64,000 nucleotides of DNA, taken from NCBI GenBank assembly GCA_012927585.1, contig JABBOY010000042.1:62001-126000 (forward strand), written 5' to 3'. Position numbers and translations under genes: made by a program. The DNA is from Glaciimonas sp. (lineage in GTDB: Bacteria > Pseudomonadota > Gammaproteobacteria > Burkholderiales > Burkholderiaceae_D). Below the pieces are notes generated by a model that worked only from the letters and a program-made list of their open reading frames with translations, was not told the origin of the DNA and did not search any database. Below, piece by piece: positions 60,188-64,000 of the stretch. Every line of letters begins with the position of its first letter. Position 1 is the first letter of the stretch.

Positions 60188-61525
60188 ATGACACAAACGA
60201 TGCACGCGTTTCTGAAGGATAAGAACATTCACGAGGTGGAATGCGTGATCCCGGACATGACGGGAATCGCGCGCGGCAAGATATTGCCCAGAGACCTGTT
60301 TATCGCAGCAGGAGAAATGCGGTTACCGAAAAGCGTGCTGCTCAATACTGTCAATGGCGAGCAACCGGCCAATGGCCCGTATGTGGGCTCGACCGACCCC
60401 GACATGATTTGCGTGCCGGACCCCGCCAGTATACGGATAGTGCCGTGGGCCGCCGAATCGGTAGCGCTGGTGATTCACGATTGTGAGAACTTCGACGGCA
60501 GTCCGGTCGGATTGTCGCCGCGCGCGGTATTGCGCCGGGTACTGCAGTTATATGCCGAACGCGGCTGGAAGCCGGTGGTGGCACCGGAAATGGAGTTTTA
60601 CCTGGTGGCTCGCAACAGCAATCCGCACGAACCACTGACGCCGCCTTTAGGACGCACCGGCAAGCCGGAGTCGGGGCGTCAATCGTATTCGATCGATGCG
60701 GTGAACGATTTCGATCCGTTTTTTCTGGAGTTGTCGTCCTTTTGCAATACCCATCAATTGGGCGTGGAAACATTGATCCACGAAGCCGGCGCCGGGCAAA
60801 TGGAGATCAATTTTTCGCATGGCGATGCGCTGGAACTGGCGGATCGAGCGTTTCTATTCAAGCGGGCGGTTCGGGAAACGGCGCTTAGGCACGGCATTTT
60901 TGCCACCTTCATGGCCAAGCCGATGGAGCGGGAGCCGGGCAGCGCAATGCATATCCACCAGAGCATCGCCGATGCGCAGACCGGACAAAATGTGTTTTCG
61001 AACCCCGATGGCAGCGCGAGTGCCTTGTTTTTCAGTTATATCGCCGGGTTGGAGACCTATGTGCCGCAGTCGATGCTGATGTTTGCGCCGTATGTGAACT
61101 CGTACCGTCGCCTGTCGCGCTTCATGTCGGCTCCGACCAATGTGCGCTGGGGCTATGACAACCGTACTTGCGGCATCCGAATTCCGAATTCGGGGCCAAA
61201 TAATCGCCGCATCGAGAACCGTGTACCGGGCGTGGATGTCAATCCTTACCTGGCGATGGCGGCCACGCTGGCCTGCGGTTATCTGGGCATGGTGGCGGGG
61301 CTGGCGCCGTCGGCAGCGACCGAAGATAGTGCCGAGCAGGTGGATGACGAACTGCCGCGCAACCTGGAAGACGCAATTGTCTGCATGCGTGCCTGCCAGC
61401 CGTTGGGTGAAATCCTGGGTGAACTCTTCGTCAAGGCATTTTGCGAAGTCAAGGAGCTTGAATTCGCCACCTACAGCCGGGTTATCAGTTCTTGGGAGCG
61501 CGAACATTTGATGCTTCTGGTATGA
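60188..61525 (+). CDS. Glutamine-synthetase-family protein, probable gamma-glutamylpolyamine synthetase
   Basis: The 445-residue protein has the glutamine-synthetase fold: VIPDMTGIARGKILP near the start, catalytic VVAPEMEFYLVARNSN, IHEAGAGQMEINFSHGDALE, MAKPMEREPGSAMHIHQSIA and NRTCGIRIPNSG. Residues 225-260 (SAMHIHQS) match the glutamine synthetase group used for polyamines (PuuA) rather than the ammonia-assimilating GlnA, judging by the shorter length and lack of the adenylation site. With the aminotransferase downstream it would start putrescine breakdown by gamma-glutamylation. A GGGGAATT site precedes ATG 60188. Confidence 0.8.
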   Translation: MTQTMHAFLKDKNIHEVECVIPDMTGIARGKILPRDLFIAAGEMRLPKSVLLNTVNGEQPANGPYVGSTDPDMICVPDPASIRIVPWAAESVALVIHDCENFDGSPVGLSPRAVLRRVLQLYAERGWKPVVAPEMEFYLVARNSNPHEPLTPPLGRTGKPESGRQSYSIDAVNDFDPFFLELSSFCNTHQLGVETLIHEAGAGQMEINFSHGDALELADRAFLFKRAVRETALRHGIFATFMAKPMEREPGSAMHIHQSIADAQTGQNVFSNPDGSASALFFSYIAGLETYVPQSMLMFAPYVNSYRRLSRFMSAPTNVRWGYDNRTCGIRIPNSGPNNRRIENRVPGVDVNPYLAMAATLACGYLGMVAGLAPSAATEDSAEQVDDELPRNLEDAIVCMRACQPLGEILGELFVKAFCEVKELEFATYSRVISSWEREHLMLLV

Positions 61526-61545
61526 ATTTTTACACGATTAATGCA

Positions 61546-61615
61546 GGGTATGCCTAAAAATACCTTGCTTGACGCAATATATATGAAAGATTTAAAAAAT
61601 ACAGGATTGGGTATT
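61546..61615 (+). repeat. Dispersed intergenic element, copy 9 (forward)
   Basis: GGGTATGCCTAAAAATACCT, then GACGCAATATATATG, TTTAAAAAATACAG and GGGTATTT. It sits between the two polyamine-type genes. Confidence 0.75.
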
Positions 61616-61659
61616 TTATTATTATCCAGACCGTGAATTTTTGGAGGAGATGAAACCCG

Positions 61660-63069
61660 ATGACAAGTTCAATTATCAAGCACGACTTGGCCGACAATTC
61701 CGTTAAGCAGCTGCTCCGGCGCGGCATTGACTGGGGTCGTGCGCAAGCCTTGCACGAGCGGGAACGTATCGTTTTTAGCGCTGGCAATCCGCGCTCAAAA
61801 GCTTTGGCCGACCGCGCTGCCGCACACCTGCTGTTCGGTGTGCCCTTGCACTGGATGACCGATTGGTCGACGCCGTTTGCGCTGACAGCGCTTGAGGCTA
61901 GCGGTGCGCAGGTAACCGATGCCGATGGTCATCAGTATGTCGATTTCTGCCTCGGCGATACGGGCGCGATGTTCGGCCATGCACCGCAGCCGGTTGCACA
62001 GGCACTGGCGCGGCAGGCCACACTCGGTTACACCACGATGATGCCGTCCGAAGATGCGGTCTGGGTCGCAGAGGAGCTGGCGCGGCGCTTTGGCCTGCCG
62101 GTCTGGCAGTTTGCACTGAGCGCCTCGGACGCCAATCGCTTCGTGCTGCGTTGGCTGCGCGCCGCCAGCGGGCGACCGAAAATCCTGGTGTTCAATGGTT
62201 GTTACCACGGCACGGTGGATGATGTGTTCGTCGATCTGGTCAATGGCAAGCCGCGCCAGCGCGACAGCCTGCTGGGCCAAGTGGTGGATCTGACTGTCAA
62301 TACGCTGGTGGTTGAATTCAATGATCTGGCCGCACTCGATGCGGCGCTGGCTGCCGGCGATGTCGCCTGCGTGCTGGCCGAGCCGGTGATGACCAATATC
62401 GGCATGGTCTTGCCGCAAGACGGCTATTGGGCCGCAGCGCAGCAGATCATGCGCCGCCACGGCACGCTTCTGGTGCTGGATGAAACTCACACCATCAGTT
62501 CTGGGCCGGGCGGTTATGCGCGCCTGCACGGCTTGCAGCCGGATGCGCTGGTGGTCGGTAAGCCGGTTGGTGGCGGCGTGCCGTGCGCGGTGTATGGGTT
62601 TAGTCGAAGTCTGGCAGCGCGGGTTGAGCAGGCCAAGCGGCAGGCGCCGCCAGGTCATTCCGGGGTTGGCACCACATTGACCGCGAACATGCTGACGATG
62701 GCCGCCATGCGCGCCAATCTGGCCGAAGTGATGACCGATGCAGCTTATGCGCAGATGTTGGTGCTGGCTGAACGTCTGGCCCAGGGCTTGCGCAGCGTGA
62801 TTGCAAAACACCGTTTGCCGTGGTGCGTGACGCAAGTCGGCGCGCGTACCGAATTTCAATTTTCAGCGCAACCGCCGGTCGATGGCAGCGCTGCCGAAGT
62901 GATTCTGGATAGCGAGCTGGAGCAGATCATCCATTTATTCCTGCTCAATCGCGGCATGCTGATCACGCCGTTTCACAACATGATGTTGGTGTGTTCGCAC
63001 ACGCCGGTACAGGACATTGATCGTTTTTTGTCGGTATTCGACGATTGTCTGCAACAACTTGCCGGTTAA
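61660..63069 (+). CDS. Class III aminotransferase
   Basis: The 469-residue PLP enzyme has QVTDADGHQYVDFCLGDTGA, the PLP phosphate-contact region SASDANRFVLRWLRAASGRP, Walker-like TLLVLDETHTISSGPGGYAR, the Schiff-base lysine in ALVVGKPVGGGVPCAVYGFS and PPGHSGVGTTLTANML. It resembles glutamate-1-semialdehyde and gamma-aminobutyrate/polyamine aminotransferases; the adjacency to the PuuA-like gene favours a putrescine or gamma-aminobutyrate role. The GGAGGAG site 7 bp before ATG 61660 is strong. Confidence 0.82.
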   Translation: MTSSIIKHDLADNSVKQLLRRGIDWGRAQALHERERIVFSAGNPRSKALADRAAAHLLFGVPLHWMTDWSTPFALTALEASGAQVTDADGHQYVDFCLGDTGAMFGHAPQPVAQALARQATLGYTTMMPSEDAVWVAEELARRFGLPVWQFALSASDANRFVLRWLRAASGRPKILVFNGCYHGTVDDVFVDLVNGKPRQRDSLLGQVVDLTVNTLVVEFNDLAALDAALAAGDVACVLAEPVMTNIGMVLPQDGYWAAAQQIMRRHGTLLVLDETHTISSGPGGYARLHGLQPDALVVGKPVGGGVPCAVYGFSRSLAARVEQAKRQAPPGHSGVGTTLTANMLTMAAMRANLAEVMTDAAYAQMLVLAERLAQGLRSVIAKHRLPWCVTQVGARTEFQFSAQPPVDGSAAEVILDSELEQIIHLFLLNRGMLITPFHNMMLVCSHTPVQDIDRFLSVFDDCLQQLAG

Positions 63070-63485
63070 ATGACGTTACGCATTTTCTACAGCAGGCATG
63101 CAAAATGCAAACAAAAATCAGGATCAACATTTGATCGGGATTGCAAAAGCCAATGCTGACTGCCGATTGAATAATTCCTTTCATTTTGTAGCAAGTCAGA
63201 TCGCATTGAATAGCTATCGCCCGGTCTTCCACCAGTGGGAGCGCGCTGGAGAGTGGAAATGTAAGCAGTCGTTGCTTGGCCGGTTGCCGAGTAAATTTTT
63301 AATAGTTAAGGAGTATGACTATTTTTATGATAGTTTCCGCATATTTTTATTGCAGTAATAAAATATACCAATAGCAGTACCGTAGTACGACAAGCCCTTT
63401 CGCAAGCGTTGGAGCTTGCTCAGGCGCAGGCCCCGGTTGGCTGGTTGAATCGAGCTTGTTTGCGTCACAAAGCACAACGCGTTTT
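63070..63485. other. Intergenic gap with dispersed element copy 10
   Basis: The 416 bp hold element copy 10 at 63310-63379; the rest has only short, unsupported open frames. No terminator is obvious for the aminotransferase gene. Confidence 0.5.
63310..63379 (+). repeat. Dispersed intergenic element, copy 10 (forward)
   Basis: GGAGTATGACTATTTTTATG, ATAGTTTCCGCATATTTTTA, TTGCAGTAATAAAATATACC. The first hairpin is ACTAT/ATAGT, compensating for the GCC/GGC and AGGC/GCCT pairs of other copies. Confidence 0.75.
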
Positions 63486-64000
63486 TCAGAGCCGCGTCCC
63501 GGCCTGAATAACGTGCGCCAGCAGTTTTCCGTAATAACTGATTTTGTCCATATTGACGTAAGCATAGCCGACCAGCAAGCCGCGCCGTACCGGTTGTTGC
63601 AGGTAATAATTGGACAGCGGTTTGACTGCAATGCCGGATTCTGCCGCCAGGCTGGCTAGCGCCACATCGTCCACTTGATCGGGTAATTCGATCACCAGAT
63701 GCAGGCCGGATTCTTCGCCTGAAATCTTGATATTGTTGCCGACCTGGGCCACCAGCGTCTTGCGCAATAGTTCGCGCTTGGCACCGTAAGCCTGGCGGAT
63801 TTTGCGGATGTGGGTAGTGAAATGCCCGGCCGCGATGAAGTCCGCCAGCGCTGCCTGGATCATCAATTGGCCGGGCCGGTGCAAGTCATACAGCGCGCTT
63901 TTGAATGGCTCCACCAGCAGCGGCGGCACCACCAGATAACCGACCTTGATGCCGGGATACAGAACTTTCGAAAAAGTGCCCATGTAGACCACGCGGCCAT
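63486..64000 (-). CDS. MocR/PdxR-type GntR-aminotransferase regulator, C-terminal part
   Basis: The visible 171 or so residues, open to the window edge, are the C-terminal part of an aminotransferase domain: GTFSKVLYPGIKVGYLVVPP carries the PLP lysine (SK), then MIQAALADFIAAGHFTTHIR, and the end LVGYAYVNMDKISYYGKLLA. In the MocR/PdxR family this domain follows a winged-helix GntR domain, which would lie beyond the end of the window. The placement next to the polyamine-type genes suggests a regulator of that cluster. Confidence 0.78.
   Translation of the reverse strand, partial: GRVVYMGTFSKVLYPGIKVGYLVVPPLLVEPFKSALYDLHRPGQLMIQAALADFIAAGHFTTHIRKIRQAYGAKRELLRKTLVAQVGNNIKISGEESGLHLVIELPDQVDDVALASLAAESGIAVKPLSNYYLQQPVRRGLLVGYAYVNMDKISYYGKLLAHVIQAGTRL

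Overview
The window looks like a chromosome segment of a betaproteobacterium of order Burkholderiales, probably Oxalobacteraceae (Herminiimonas/Collimonas-like). I infer this from moderately high GC, the core-gene strings pyrG-kdsA-eno-ftsB, lolC-lolD, trpS-methyltransferase-dapA-bamC-MBL and slyD/mutS, and the style of the proteins. No rRNA or tRNA gene was recognised. All family assignments come from reading motifs by eye; no database search was run.

Region 1 (1-7.4 kb) is the 3' end of a type I-C CRISPR-Cas locus: cas7 tail, frameshifted cas4, cas1, cas2, leader and a 26-repeat array. A decayed ParE-like toxin gene lies antisense between cas7 and cas4. A complete hipBA toxin-antitoxin module, flanked by fragments of unknown or plasmid-like genes, sits between the 26-repeat array and two more degenerate repeats, so the old end of the array has been split by foreign DNA. 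The last repeat relic ends 28 bp before lolC.

Region 2 (7.4-44 kb) is mostly core genome: lipoprotein export (lolCD), tatD, comEC, CTP, KDO and glycolysis genes, ftsB, hslO, a gamma-carbonic anhydrase, lipid enzymes, an acyl-CoA synthetase, htpX, trpS, dapA, bamC, slyD, mutS and ada. It is interrupted at 12.9-13.9 kb by an integrase-less integron-cassette relic: an attC site of the aadA type, a VRR-NUC fragment, a brnTA toxin-antitoxin pair and a possible second attC.

Region 3 (44-48.1 kb) is an accessory island holding an effector-like hypothetical gene, a broken IS200 tnpA, an IS1380-family element with a frameshifted transposase, and possible IS21-type end repeats.

Region 4 (48.1-64 kb) holds a DEAD-box helicase, a lone hisC, an nfo gene broken by one nonsense codon and running in frame into a substrate-binding-protein gene, pgm, transporters, and a polyamine-type glutamine-synthetase/aminotransferase pair next to a MocR-type regulator.

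A family of ten intergenic elements of about 60-75 bp is scattered from 10.3 to 63.4 kb in both orientations. Its copies share the order GGAGTAT, hairpin, CCGCATAT hairpin, AAAAAATAC, and several hairpin arms change in a compensatory way. Together with the split CRISPR array carrying hipBA, this is the most novel-looking signal in the window.
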